A stretch of DNA of 64,000 nt from Paenibacillus sp. (lineage in GTDB: Bacteria > Bacillota > Bacilli > Paenibacillales > YIM-B00363). Position numbers and translations under genes: made by a program. The stretch is from the NCBI RefSeq assembly GCF_035645195.1, contig NZ_DASQNA010000030.1:124001-188000 (forward strand), written 5' to 3'. Of the stretch, positions 45,047-53,433 are shown piece by piece. Position 1 is the stretch's first letter, and each line of letters opens with the position of its first letter. Below the pieces are notes generated by a model. It made no database searches. It was not told where the DNA came from and saw only the letters and a list, made by a program, of their open reading frames with translations.

Positions 45047-45463
45047 GTTGAACCACTCCTAACGAATCGATGACTCCACCGTTGTGCAACCGTTCTCACA
45101 AATAAATGGCGCAGTGTCTTCGCAAAGTATTTTAAAAACGATTGTAAACGGAAACCGCCTCCGCGCACAAACCTCGAAAAAACGAACAATCAAGGGATTG
45201 GGGGAGTTGGCGAACCGATACGGCCCAATTTTCGCCCAAATCGGTCGAATTCGCTCAAATCCGGGACGTGAAAACGATTGCACATTCCCCTATAATCAGA
45301 CTCAGCAAATTGTTATGAAGCGCTTACACTTCCAGTCGATCCGCTTTGTGAAAACGGTTGAACACTGACAAGCGGTCGGATCGTGCGGAATGCTGTGAGC
45401 AACCGTTTGCGCAAAACGGTCATCATCCATTTTATGAGAAAGCGGGTCGAAGGAATGAACAAA
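45047..45463. promoter_or_regulatory. Divergent control region with repeated LacI/CcpA-type sites
   Basis: Three near-identical 16-mers occur: GTGAGAACGGTTGCAC (minus strand, 45084-45099), GTGAAAACGATTGCAC (45268-45283) and GTGAAAACGGTTGAAC (45349-45364). A fourth, larger near-palindrome ACCGTTTGCGCAAAACGGT lies at 45402-45420, and a core AAAACGATTG near 45135. A -10 TATAAT at 45291-45296 follows the second site by 7 bases, leaving a 5' leader of about 160 bases for the binding-protein gene. The second site also fits the cre consensus, so LacI and CcpA may both act here. Confidence 0.7.
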
Positions 45464-46786
45464 ATGAAGAAGCCTTGGTTAGTGATGGCTACGTCCCTGG
45501 TGTTTGCATTGGCGGCAACCGCGTGCGGCGGAGGCACGGCCGGCACGGAAGAGCCGGCGGCGACGGCTCCCGCGACGGACGCGCCGGCCGAGAAGCCGGC
45601 AGAGCAGCCGGCCGAGCAGCCGGCGGCGACGGCAGAGCTGCAGCCTGAGGAAGGCGCCAAGCTTCTAGTTTGGGAGTCCGCGGATCAAAAGGCGTTCATC
45701 GAAGAAGTCGCGAAAGCGTTCAAAGAGAAATACGGCGTCGACGTCGAGTGGGCGGACGTCGGTCCGGATAAATCGATGGGCCAAATGATTACGGACGGTC
45801 CGGCGGGTCTCGGCGCGGACGTGTTCGCGGCGGTGCACGACCGCACGGGCTCCGGTGCATCGGCTGGCATCATCCTGCCGAACGACGCGTTCGAAGCGCA
45901 GACGAAGGAATTGATGTCGGAGACGGCAGTCAGCGCGGTGACGCACGAGGGCGTGCTGTACGGCTATCCGTACTCCGTCGAAACGACGGCCGTTTATTAC
46001 AACAAAGATTTGATCCCGGAAGTGCCTTCCGACTGGAACGGCGTCGTGGAATTCGCCAAGACGTTCAACAACCCGGCGGAGAACAAGTACGCGTACATGT
46101 GGCCCGCAGGCAACGGCTACTGGAGCTTCGGCTTCTTCGGCGGCTACGGCGCTTACGTGTTCGGCTCGGGCGGTACGGATCCGAACGACATCGGCATGAA
46201 CACGGAAGGCGCGGTGGAAGCGGGCAAGTTCTTCCAGACGCTGAATCAAATGCTGCCGTTCAAGACGGGCGACATTACGGACGACGTGCGCAAAAGCTTG
46301 TTCGAGCAAGGCAAGCTCGCGATGAACGTCAGCGGTCCTTGGGATAAGGAATCGTTCAAGAGCCTTGTGCCGAACCTCGCGGTCGCGCCGTACCCGACGC
46401 TGCCGAACGGCCAGCCGATGAAGCCGTTCTCCGGCGTCAAGGCGTACTACGTCAACGCGAATTCGAAGTACCCGATCGCCGCTCGACTGTTCGCGCAAAT
46501 GGCGTCCTCGCCGGAGTTCCAGAAGAAAAACTACGAAATGACCGGCGTCATTCCGGCGGCGAAGGCGCTCGCGGAGGATCCGGACATCAAAGCGGACCCG
46601 ATTACGGCCGCGTTCCTCGAGCAGTTCGAAAATTCCGTGCCGATGCCGGCGATTCCGGAAATGGCGAACTATTGGGTGCCGATGGAATCCGCGCTGGCGT
46701 CGATCTGGAACGACAACGCCGATCCGAAAGCGGCGCTCGACAGCATGGTGCAGCAAATGAAGGACCTCGCCGCGACGGCGCAGTAA
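45464..46786 (+). CDS. CUT1 ABC maltodextrin-type binding lipoprotein
   Basis: 440 residues from the ATG at 45464, 9 bases after AAGGA; an ATG at 45455 touches that site and earlier frames lack one. Lipobox LAATAC, then a long Glu/Ala/Pro linker (about 25-65) and a MalE-like domain (LLVWESADQKAFIEEVAKAF, YGYPYSVETTAVYYNKDL, AMNVSGPWDKESF). Likely ligand is a maltodextrin, judged from the MalF/MalG partners and amylase. Confidence 0.93.
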   Translation: MKKPWLVMATSLVFALAATACGGGTAGTEEPAATAPATDAPAEKPAEQPAEQPAATAELQPEEGAKLLVWESADQKAFIEEVAKAFKEKYGVDVEWADVGPDKSMGQMITDGPAGLGADVFAAVHDRTGSGASAGIILPNDAFEAQTKELMSETAVSAVTHEGVLYGYPYSVETTAVYYNKDLIPEVPSDWNGVVEFAKTFNNPAENKYAYMWPAGNGYWSFGFFGGYGAYVFGSGGTDPNDIGMNTEGAVEAGKFFQTLNQMLPFKTGDITDDVRKSLFEQGKLAMNVSGPWDKESFKSLVPNLAVAPYPTLPNGQPMKPFSGVKAYYVNANSKYPIAARLFAQMASSPEFQKKNYEMTGVIPAAKALAEDPDIKADPITAAFLEQFENSVPMPAIPEMANYWVPMESALASIWNDNADPKAALDSMVQQMKDLAATAQ

Positions 46787-46816
46787 GATTACGAAGAATA
46801 TACGCTAGTGGAACAG

Positions 46817-46847
46817 ATCACCCGCCGGTATTGGGCCGGCGGGTGAT
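46817..46847 (+). other. Intercistronic hairpin after binding-protein gene
   Basis: ATCACCCGCCGG (46817-46828) pairs perfectly with CCGGCGGGTGAT (46836-46847), 7-base loop, no T tract. It lies 30 bases after the binding-protein stop and 34 before the MalF-type start. Confidence 0.8.
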
Positions 46848-46881
46848 TCCTGATATGTGAACTCTTAAGGGGGCTGACAAA

Positions 46882-48246
46882 ATGATGACGCAGCGCAGCG
46901 CGCCGAACGCCGTCCCGGGGACGAACGATTCGAAAACGTTCGCCAGAACGGCCGCGACGCTCTCCCTATTCGTAATGGGTGCAGGACAGTGGTTTAACAA
47001 ACAGTATGTTAAGGCTTTGATCTTCTTTCTGGTGTATGGAATCGGATTGTACTTCACCTTCAACACATTGCCTCGGAACATTCGCGGATTGATTACGCTT
47101 GGAGATAAAGCGGCGGGCTTCGGCAAGAACGCGCAAGGCTTGACCGTGCTGCTGCCGGGGGATCACTCGATCTTCCTGATGATTTACGGGTTAATCGCGC
47201 TGATGACGTTCCTCATCTTCGCGTTCATCTGGTTCTTGAACGTGCGGGACGCATACCGGAACGGGGCGCTGCGCGATCAGGGCAAGCCGGTGCCGGGGTT
47301 CTCGCAATCGATTCGCAGCTTGCAGGAGAAGAGCTTCCCGTATGTGCTGCTTTCGCTTCCGGGGCTCGGCGTGTTGTTTTTTACGATTCTGCCGATCATC
47401 TTCATGATTTTGATCGCCTTCACGAACTATTCCGCCCCGAACCACATTCCGCAAAAAAATCTCGTCGATTGGGTCGGGCTCCAGACGTTTTCTAACCTGC
47501 TCGTTTACTCCCAATGGGCGTATACGTTTTGGAACGTGCTCGCTTGGACAATCGTTTGGGCTGTCGTCGCGACGGTCACCTGTTATTTCGGCGGCATTTT
47601 CGTCGCGGTGCTCATCCAGCAGAAGGGGATCCGCTTCAAGGGGATGTGGCGCACCATCTTCATCGTTCCTTACGCCATTCCGCAGTTTATTTCGTTGCTG
47701 ATCATGAAAAACTTGTTCAACTCCCAGCTCGGTCCGATTAACACGTATTTCCGGATGCTCGGTCTCGAGGGGCTGCCGTGGCTCATTCACCCGTTCTGGG
47801 CGAAGGTGACGATCGTCGCCGTTAACATGTGGATCGGCGTGCCGGTGTCGATGGTGCTCGTGCTCGGCATTCTGACCGCGATCCCGAGAGACTTGTACGA
47901 GGCAGCGGAAGTGGACGGCGCCTCCGGCTTCCAGAAGTTCCGGAACATTACGATGCCGTACGTGCTGTTCGCCACGGCGCCGCTACTCATTATGCAGTTC
48001 GCGGGGAATATCAACAATTTTAACGTGATTTACTTGCTGACCAAGGGAGACCCGAAGACCGGCGACTACGCCTTCGCAGGGACGACCGATTTGCTCGTCA
48101 CGTGGCTGTATAAGCTGACGCTCGACAATCAAATTTACAACATCGCGTCGGCGGTCGGCATCTTGATCTTCCTGTTTATCGCGTCGTTCTCGATTTACAA
48201 TTTCCGCCGCACCCGTTCGTTCCGAGAGGAGGACATCCTGCAATGA
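46882..48246 (+). CDS. MalF-type maltodextrin permease
   Basis: 454 residues, longer than ordinary CUT1 permeases. An N-terminal extension carries two or three extra helices (LFVMGAGQWFNKQYVKALIFF near residues 32-52, and 93-120), as in Bacillus MalF homologues. The core six helices follow from about residue 150, with the EAA loop LYEAAEVDGASGFQKFRNITMPYV. Ribosome site AAGGGGG. Partner of the overlapping MalG-type gene. Confidence 0.93.
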   Translation: MMTQRSAPNAVPGTNDSKTFARTAATLSLFVMGAGQWFNKQYVKALIFFLVYGIGLYFTFNTLPRNIRGLITLGDKAAGFGKNAQGLTVLLPGDHSIFLMIYGLIALMTFLIFAFIWFLNVRDAYRNGALRDQGKPVPGFSQSIRSLQEKSFPYVLLSLPGLGVLFFTILPIIFMILIAFTNYSAPNHIPQKNLVDWVGLQTFSNLLVYSQWAYTFWNVLAWTIVWAVVATVTCYFGGIFVAVLIQQKGIRFKGMWRTIFIVPYAIPQFISLLIMKNLFNSQLGPINTYFRMLGLEGLPWLIHPFWAKVTIVAVNMWIGVPVSMVLVLGILTAIPRDLYEAAEVDGASGFQKFRNITMPYVLFATAPLLIMQFAGNINNFNVIYLLTKGDPKTGDYAFAGTTDLLVTWLYKLTLDNQIYNIASAVGILIFLFIASFSIYNFRRTRSFREEDILQ

Positions 48247-49091
48247 GATCTGCGAAGAACGGAATCCGGCTGTTCGTCAGCTATGCGCTGCTCGCGCTCA
48301 TTGCGATCTGCGTCCTATATCCGACGGCGTGGATCGTCATGTCCTCGTTCAAGGTCGGCAATTCGCTGTTCAGCGAGACGCTCATTCCGCGGCAGCTTAC
48401 GCTCGAGCATTACATTGACCTGTTCCGCGATCAGAAGGATCGGGATTTCCGGTTCGCGCGGTGGTACTGGAACACGATCAAGGTCGCGACGATCTCGATG
48501 GCGCTCGGCACGCTCGTTCAGCTGCTGACGGCGTACGCAATCTCGCGCTACCGGTTTTACGGACGGAAGACGCTGATGACGACGATCCTGATTCTCGGGA
48601 TGTTCCCGGGCTTCATGTCGATGATCGCGACGTACATCATCTTGATGCAGCTGAACCTGCTCGGCACGCACGCGGCGCTGATCCTTGTTTATACGGCCGG
48701 GGCGGCGCTCGGCATGTTCGTGGCGAAGGGGTACTTCGACACGCTGCCGAAATCGCTCGAGGAGTCGGCGCGCATCGACGGGGCGGGACATTTGAAAATT
48801 TTCTTCAGCATCTTCCTGCCGCTGTCCCGGCCGATCATGACGTACGTCGCCCTCACGACGTTCGCCGGCGCTTGGGTCGATTTTATTTTCGCGCGGCTCA
48901 TCCTGAGCAAAGCGAGAGACCAGTGGACGCTGGCCGTCGGCCTCGTCGAGATGGTCGACACGTACACGTCTACGGAATTTACGCTGTTCGCGGCAGGCTC
49001 CGTGCTGGCGGCGGTGCCGGTGACGGTGCTGTTCATGGCGCTGCAGAAGCTGCTCGTCGAAGGCCTGACGGCGGGGGCGACGAAAGGATGA
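48243..49091 (+). CDS. MalG-type maltodextrin permease
   Basis: 282 residues, six helices, EAA loop SLEESARIDGAGHLKIFFSIFLPL, C-terminus EGLTAGATKG. Overlaps MalF by 4 bases and the amylase start by 4 bases, so the three are translationally coupled. Confidence 0.94.
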   Translation: MRSAKNGIRLFVSYALLALIAICVLYPTAWIVMSSFKVGNSLFSETLIPRQLTLEHYIDLFRDQKDRDFRFARWYWNTIKVATISMALGTLVQLLTAYAISRYRFYGRKTLMTTILILGMFPGFMSMIATYIILMQLNLLGTHAALILVYTAGAALGMFVAKGYFDTLPKSLEESARIDGAGHLKIFFSIFLPLSRPIMTYVALTTFAGAWVDFIFARLILSKARDQWTLAVGLVEMVDTYTSTEFTLFAAGSVLAAVPVTVLFMALQKLLVEGLTAGATKG

Positions 49092-50767
49092 TGCGGCGGC
49101 GGTTCCAGAGAACGCTGTGGCTGCTGGTAACGGCGGGGCTGCTGCTAGGCGGCTGCATGGGAAGCGGCGGCGGCGCGGAGCCGGTCGAAGAGCAGCCGGC
49201 CTCGGCGCCGCCCGCTGGAGCGCCGTCCGCTGACGGGACGCCCCAAGCCGAATCCGCTGCCGAACCGGCGGCGGCGAAGACCGCGTTCGATCAGCCGTCC
49301 CGCGTCTACTACGAAATTTTCGTCCGCTCGTTCTACGATTCGGACGGCGACGGGATCGGCGACCTGAACGGGGTCACCGAGAAGCTCGACTACTTAACGG
49401 ACCTCGGCGTACAGGGGATTTGGCTGATGCCGGTCAACCCGTCGCCGAGCTATCACGGGTACGACGTGACGGACTATTACGGCATCCACCCGGACTATGG
49501 GACGCTCGAGGACATGAAGAGGCTCGTCGAAGAGGCGCACAAGCGGGACATTCGCGTCCTGATGGACTTGGTCGTCAACCATACGAGCGTGAAGCACCCT
49601 TGGTTCATCGAGTCGGCGGCAGGCGAGGACAGCGCCAAGCGGGACTGGTACGTCTGGGCGGACGAGGCGACGAAGACGGGCGAGGGCAGCGCGACCGGCG
49701 CCTCGAAGGCATGGCACCCGAAGGGGGATAGCTATTACTTGGGCGCTTTCTGGGACGGCATGCCGGATCTCAACTTCGACCATCCGGACGTTCGGGCGGA
49801 GATGATCGCCGTAGGGCGGTACTGGCTGAACCTCGGGGTAGACGGCTTCCGGCTCGATGCGGCGAAGCACATCTACGACAACGTCGCGAGCGACAAGAAC
49901 AAACCGGAGACGAAGGAGAAGAACGTCGCCTGGTGGCAGCAGTTCCGCGCGGCGATGGAAGCGGAGAAGCCCGGCGTCACGCTGATCGGCGAAGTGTGGG
50001 ACACCCCGGCCGTCGTCGCTCCGTATCTCGACCGGGCGATGAGCTCCGCGTTCAACTTCGAGCTCGCAAGGCGCATCCTCGACATGGCGAAGTCCGAATC
50101 CGGCTCCAACCTCGCGTTCACGCTGGAGCGCATCTACGCGCTGTACCAAGAAGCGTCCGGAGGGGCGTTCGCCGATTCGATCTTCCTCGCGAACCATGAC
50201 CAGAACCGCGTCATGAGCGTGCTCGGGGGGAACGAGAACCATGCGCGGACGGCGGCCGCGGTGCTGCTGACGCTGCCCGGCAATCCGTTCCTGTATTACG
50301 GGGAAGAGCTCGGCATGCAAGGCATGAAGCCCGACGAACATATTCGGGAGCCTCTCCCGTGGACGGCCGACCGCTCGGCTCCGGGCAACACGTCGTGGAT
50401 CGTCCCGAAGTACGTGCAGGACGGCGCGATCTCGGCCGAAGCGCTCGCCGCGCAGCCCGATTCGCTGTACGCGCACTATAAGCGTCTGATCGCGTACCGC
50501 AAGACCGACCGCGCGCTGCATGAAGGCGGCATCGCGACGTTCGATCTGGATCAAGACGGCATCGAGTCGTATGTCCGGGCGACCGCCGACGGGGAAACGT
50601 CGCTCATTGTTCACAATCTGAGCGGCGACGCGCAGAGCGTGACGCTGCCGGCGAGCGAGGGCGGACAGCGGTTCGGGACGCTCGCGTTCGCGACGAGCGA
50701 AGACGCGAAGATCGAGGGAGACGCGCTGGCGCTCCCGCCGTACAGCACGGCGGTATTGAAGCCGTGA
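49088..50767 (+). CDS. Lipoprotein GH13 alpha-amylase
   Basis: 559 residues from the ATG at 49088, overlapping MalG; a long open frame upstream is antisense-type noise inside malG. Lipobox LLLGGC (Cys about 22), a Pro/Ala/Glu linker to about residue 70, then a GH13 barrel: YYEIFVRSFYDSDGDGIGDL, DLVVNHTS, nucleophile Asp257 in GFRLDAAKH, acid Glu302 in LIGEVWD and Asp371 in ANHDQNR. The C-terminal beta domain ends LPPYSTAVLKP. Surface-anchored, it trims alpha-glucans beside their importer. Confidence 0.95.
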   Translation: MMRRRFQRTLWLLVTAGLLLGGCMGSGGGAEPVEEQPASAPPAGAPSADGTPQAESAAEPAAAKTAFDQPSRVYYEIFVRSFYDSDGDGIGDLNGVTEKLDYLTDLGVQGIWLMPVNPSPSYHGYDVTDYYGIHPDYGTLEDMKRLVEEAHKRDIRVLMDLVVNHTSVKHPWFIESAAGEDSAKRDWYVWADEATKTGEGSATGASKAWHPKGDSYYLGAFWDGMPDLNFDHPDVRAEMIAVGRYWLNLGVDGFRLDAAKHIYDNVASDKNKPETKEKNVAWWQQFRAAMEAEKPGVTLIGEVWDTPAVVAPYLDRAMSSAFNFELARRILDMAKSESGSNLAFTLERIYALYQEASGGAFADSIFLANHDQNRVMSVLGGNENHARTAAAVLLTLPGNPFLYYGEELGMQGMKPDEHIREPLPWTADRSAPGNTSWIVPKYVQDGAISAEALAAQPDSLYAHYKRLIAYRKTDRALHEGGIATFDLDQDGIESYVRATADGETSLIVHNLSGDAQSVTLPASEGGQRFGTLAFATSEDAKIEGDALALPPYSTAVLKP

Positions 50768-51089
50768 GAAGATAGGGCCGGATCACGCCCGACTTCCTCT
50801 CGTTTTCATCGGAACGGACTGTCCGTTAAATCCCCCGCATTGTCAGAATCGGTCTGATTAGCGGAACGAGTTGTCCTTTATTTGCAGAAAACCGGCCAGA
50901 AGGGGCGCTTTTCTACAAAATAACGGACATTTCGTTCCGCTATTTCGCTATTTAACATAGTTTCGTGATTAATAACGGACAACTAATTCCGCTATTGTGG
51001 TGAGCTGCGTTCGTCTGCCATACGAATTCCTGTTACAATGAGATTAGAAGTGTAAGTGTTTTCATTGCTTAATCGCGGGAGGGGATCGT
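50768..51089. repeat. Intergenic region with four diverged 22-26 base repeats
   Basis: No gene. Related copies lie at 50810-50831 (plus), 50860-50884 (plus), 50916-50945 (minus) and 50971-50996 (minus), sharing a GCGGAAC...TGTCCGTTATTT core. The plus and minus copies can pair into a large hairpin. A -10-like TACAAT (51034-51039) before the reductase is the only promoter hint. No clear terminator for the amylase operon apart from this hairpin. Confidence 0.65.
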
Positions 51090-52052
51090 ATGAAACGTAC
51101 GAACATCGCAGGCACCGAGCTCGACAGTTCGTCGCTGTCGCTGGGCGGCGTGGCGCTAGGAAGCAAGCTGGATGAGGAGCAAAGCTTTAGACTGATGGAC
51201 GCATACGTCGACTTCGGCGGCAATATGGTCGATACGGCGCAGGTGTACGCCAATTGGCTGCCGATCGAACCGAGCGTTAGCGAGCGAACGATCGGGAAGT
51301 GGATGAAGCTCCGGGGCAACCGCAGCCGCTTGATCGTCACGACGAAAGGCGCGCATCCCGACCTGTCGACCATGCAAGTGTCGCGGCTGTCGCGGGAAGA
51401 GATCGCGAGCGACATCGAAGGCAGCCTGCGGCGGCTGCAGGTCGACTGCATCGATCTGTATTGGCTTCATCGGGACGATCCGGCGAAGGACGCCGGGGAA
51501 ATTATCGAATCGTTGAACGAGCAGGCGAAGGCGGGGAACATCCGGTATTTCGGCTGCTCGAACTGGTCCGCCGCGCGCATCCGGGAGGCGCAGGCTTACG
51601 CCGCCGCCCGCGGCCTGCAGGGGTTCGCCGCCAACCAGATGATGTGGAGCTTGGCCGAGGTCGACCGCTCGAAGCAGGGCGATCCGACGCTGGTCGCCAT
51701 GGATGAGGAGACGATGCGGCTGCATACGGAAACGGGGATCGCGGCGATTCCGTACTCGTCGCAAGCGCAGGGCATATTCTCGAAGTTGGCTTCGGGCGCG
51801 CTGACGTTCGACGACGAGAAGCTGGCCCCCATGTACCGGACGGACGGCAACCGCCGCCGGTTGGAGCGGATCAAGCAGCTCGCTGCGGAACGGTCGCTCA
51901 CGATCGCGCAGGTTGTGCTCGGCTACTTGCTGTCGCAGCCGTTCCCGACGATCCCGATCGTCGGCTGCTACACGGTCGAACAGCTGCAGGAGTGCGTGGA
52001 GGCGGACGCGGTGCGGTTGTCCGAGGAGCAATTGGCCTTTTTAGTTAAATAA
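51090..52052 (+). CDS. Aldo/keto reductase
   Basis: 320 residues with GGGAGGGG ribosome site. (beta/alpha)8 NADPH reductase: catalytic Asp and Tyr in VDTAQVYANWLP, Lys in IVTTKGAH, His in YWLHRDDP, and the cofactor segment near YSSQAQGIFSK and VGCYTVEQLQE. It reduces or oxidises a sugar or aldehyde. Monocistronic between the amylase locus and a LacI gene, with no context for its substrate. Confidence 0.92.
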   Translation: MKRTNIAGTELDSSSLSLGGVALGSKLDEEQSFRLMDAYVDFGGNMVDTAQVYANWLPIEPSVSERTIGKWMKLRGNRSRLIVTTKGAHPDLSTMQVSRLSREEIASDIEGSLRRLQVDCIDLYWLHRDDPAKDAGEIIESLNEQAKAGNIRYFGCSNWSAARIREAQAYAAARGLQGFAANQMMWSLAEVDRSKQGDPTLVAMDEETMRLHTETGIAAIPYSSQAQGIFSKLASGALTFDDEKLAPMYRTDGNRRRLERIKQLAAERSLTIAQVVLGYLLSQPFPTIPIVGCYTVEQLQECVEADAVRLSEEQLAFLVK

Positions 52053-52283
52053 TACGGCAAGAGCCCCTTGCGGCCGACGGCCCGCACACGCGGTCCTGCG
52101 TAGAATTGCTTCGGACCACGGAGGTGCGGAAGGGAGAGCGGCGGTATTACGACGATTGCCTCCATTTGTTCGCGATGCTGGTCTTTAGCGGGCGATACCG
52201 AATTTGGATGCCGCAGCGCGATGCTGGAAACTGGAGCAGTTGACCGGTCGGCGCTTCGTAACCGCCTTCTTTTGCTCTGCTGG
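52053..52283. other. Intergenic stretch between reductase and LacI gene
   Basis: 231 bases. A 40-codon GTG-started frame (about 52124-52243) is open but its ribosome site touches the start codon, and I recognise no family. A short hairpin (GCAAG/CTTGC near 52058) may end the reductase transcript weakly. Otherwise nothing seen. Confidence 0.35.
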
Positions 52284-53315
52284 TTAGCGCAGAGCTCGCC
52301 TTTCGGTTACCGACTCGCGTTCGATAATTTTATATGGCAAGTAAAAATTGCCCTTCTCTACATGATCAGGGTTCGAAAGCACCTTCGCCATATATTTGAC
52401 GCCTTCTTCTCCGATATTCCCGAAAGGCTGCTCCACCGTCGTCAGCTTGGGAGTAGAAATGTTTGCGATGGATAAGTTGCCGAAGCCAATGACGGAAATA
52501 TCCTCCGGCACGCTGAGGCCGGCATCTTGGATACAGCGCATGGCGCCGATCGCCACTTCGTCGGCGACGGTGAACACGGCGGTTATTCCAGTCTTCTCCC
52601 TCGAAGCCAGAAGCTCCTTCATCGCGGAATAACCGTCATCGAAACGCAAGTTCCCGTAAGCGACGGACGCTTCGTCAAACGGCAATTGATAAAAATCAAG
52701 CGCTTGCTTAAATCCTCTCAAACGAGAGACGATATCGCTCATTTGATCGGTCGGCGGCAGCGAAATCATGCCGATTTGTCTATGGCCGCGCGATACCAGG
52801 AAGGAGACTGCATCGAAAGACGCGCGAATATCGTCTACCTTGAAGGCGGGAAGCTTGGCGGATTCATGAGTGCCGAGCAGCAGCGCGACCGGAATGTCCA
52901 GACGCTCGAACGCTTCGTCATATGCAGTGGGGACATTTCTGGCCAGCAGGATGCCGTCCACCATATGCCGCTTGGAGAAGGCGAAGGCTTCTTCCAGCCC
53001 TTGTTTCGAGATGTTTTCGTTCCGCAGCTCGTAAAGCACCAAATCGATGTTGTGCTGCTGCGCGGCTCTGCTGATTCCGCTGTACAGCTCGCCGAAATAA
53101 TACGAAGTAATATGAGGAAAGATGACGCCCAACGAAACTTTATTGTTTTTAACATTTTGCAGTTTCGCATCGTTTTTGAAATAATTCAGTTTTCTCGCTG
53201 CATGCATCACGCGTTCAAGCGTTTCCGCATTAACCATCTCCGGTTTGTTTAACGCTCTGGATACCGTGGCAATGGAAATCCCGGCATACTTTGCGACATC
53301 ATGGATCGTTGCCAC
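52284..53315 (-). CDS. LacI-family regulator
   Basis: 343 residues from the GTG at 53315, 7 bases after GGGAGGAG; an ATG 13 codons earlier has no ribosome site. Helix-turn-helix ATIHDVAKYAGISIATVSRAL, then a sugar-binding-type effector domain (VSLGVIFPHITSYYFGEL...). It follows the fourth CUT1 operon in the same direction but behind a terminator. It is the best intact candidate repressor for that operon. Confidence 0.92.
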   Translation of the reverse strand: MATIHDVAKYAGISIATVSRALNKPEMVNAETLERVMHAARKLNYFKNDAKLQNVKNNKVSLGVIFPHITSYYFGELYSGISRAAQQHNIDLVLYELRNENISKQGLEEAFAFSKRHMVDGILLARNVPTAYDEAFERLDIPVALLLGTHESAKLPAFKVDDIRASFDAVSFLVSRGHRQIGMISLPPTDQMSDIVSRLRGFKQALDFYQLPFDEASVAYGNLRFDDGYSAMKELLASREKTGITAVFTVADEVAIGAMRCIQDAGLSVPEDISVIGFGNLSIANISTPKLTTVEQPFGNIGEEGVKYMAKVLSNPDHVEKGNFYLPYKIIERESVTERRALR

Positions 53316-53388
53316 TCTAGCTCCTCCCAACCCTGCGAATCTATCGATGAACACACCTAATTATACAAAATCTAGTGAAGTGTCGGAA

Positions 53389-53428
53389 GCGAAAGGACCG
53401 CCCTAACAAAATCGGGCAGTCCTTTCGC
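53389..53428 (-). terminator. Terminator after fourth CUT1 operon
   Basis: GCGAAAGGACCGCCC (53389-53403) pairs with GGGCAGTCCTTTCGC (53414-53428), 15 positions with one mismatch. It lies 5 bases after the binding-protein stop on the minus strand. A T tract is weak, so some read-through into the LacI gene is possible. Confidence 0.75.
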
Positions 53429-53433
53429 GTACG

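Noticed and set aside
45402-45420. A further member of the TTTGCGCG regulon before the maltodextrin binding protein
   Set aside because: It reads TTTGCGCA within a larger ACCGTTT palindrome, is single, and no -10 hexamer lies 29 bases downstream. It fits the local LacI-type operator pattern instead.
48461-49087. N-terminal extension of the amylase frame inside malG
   Set aside because: Overlaps malG entirely, and the lipoprotein signal peptide begins exactly at the ATG at 49088.
52124-52243. Forty-codon open frame between the aldo/keto reductase and the LacI gene
   Set aside because: The ribosome site touches the start codon, no homology is recognised, and the length is within chance expectation for GC-rich sequence.
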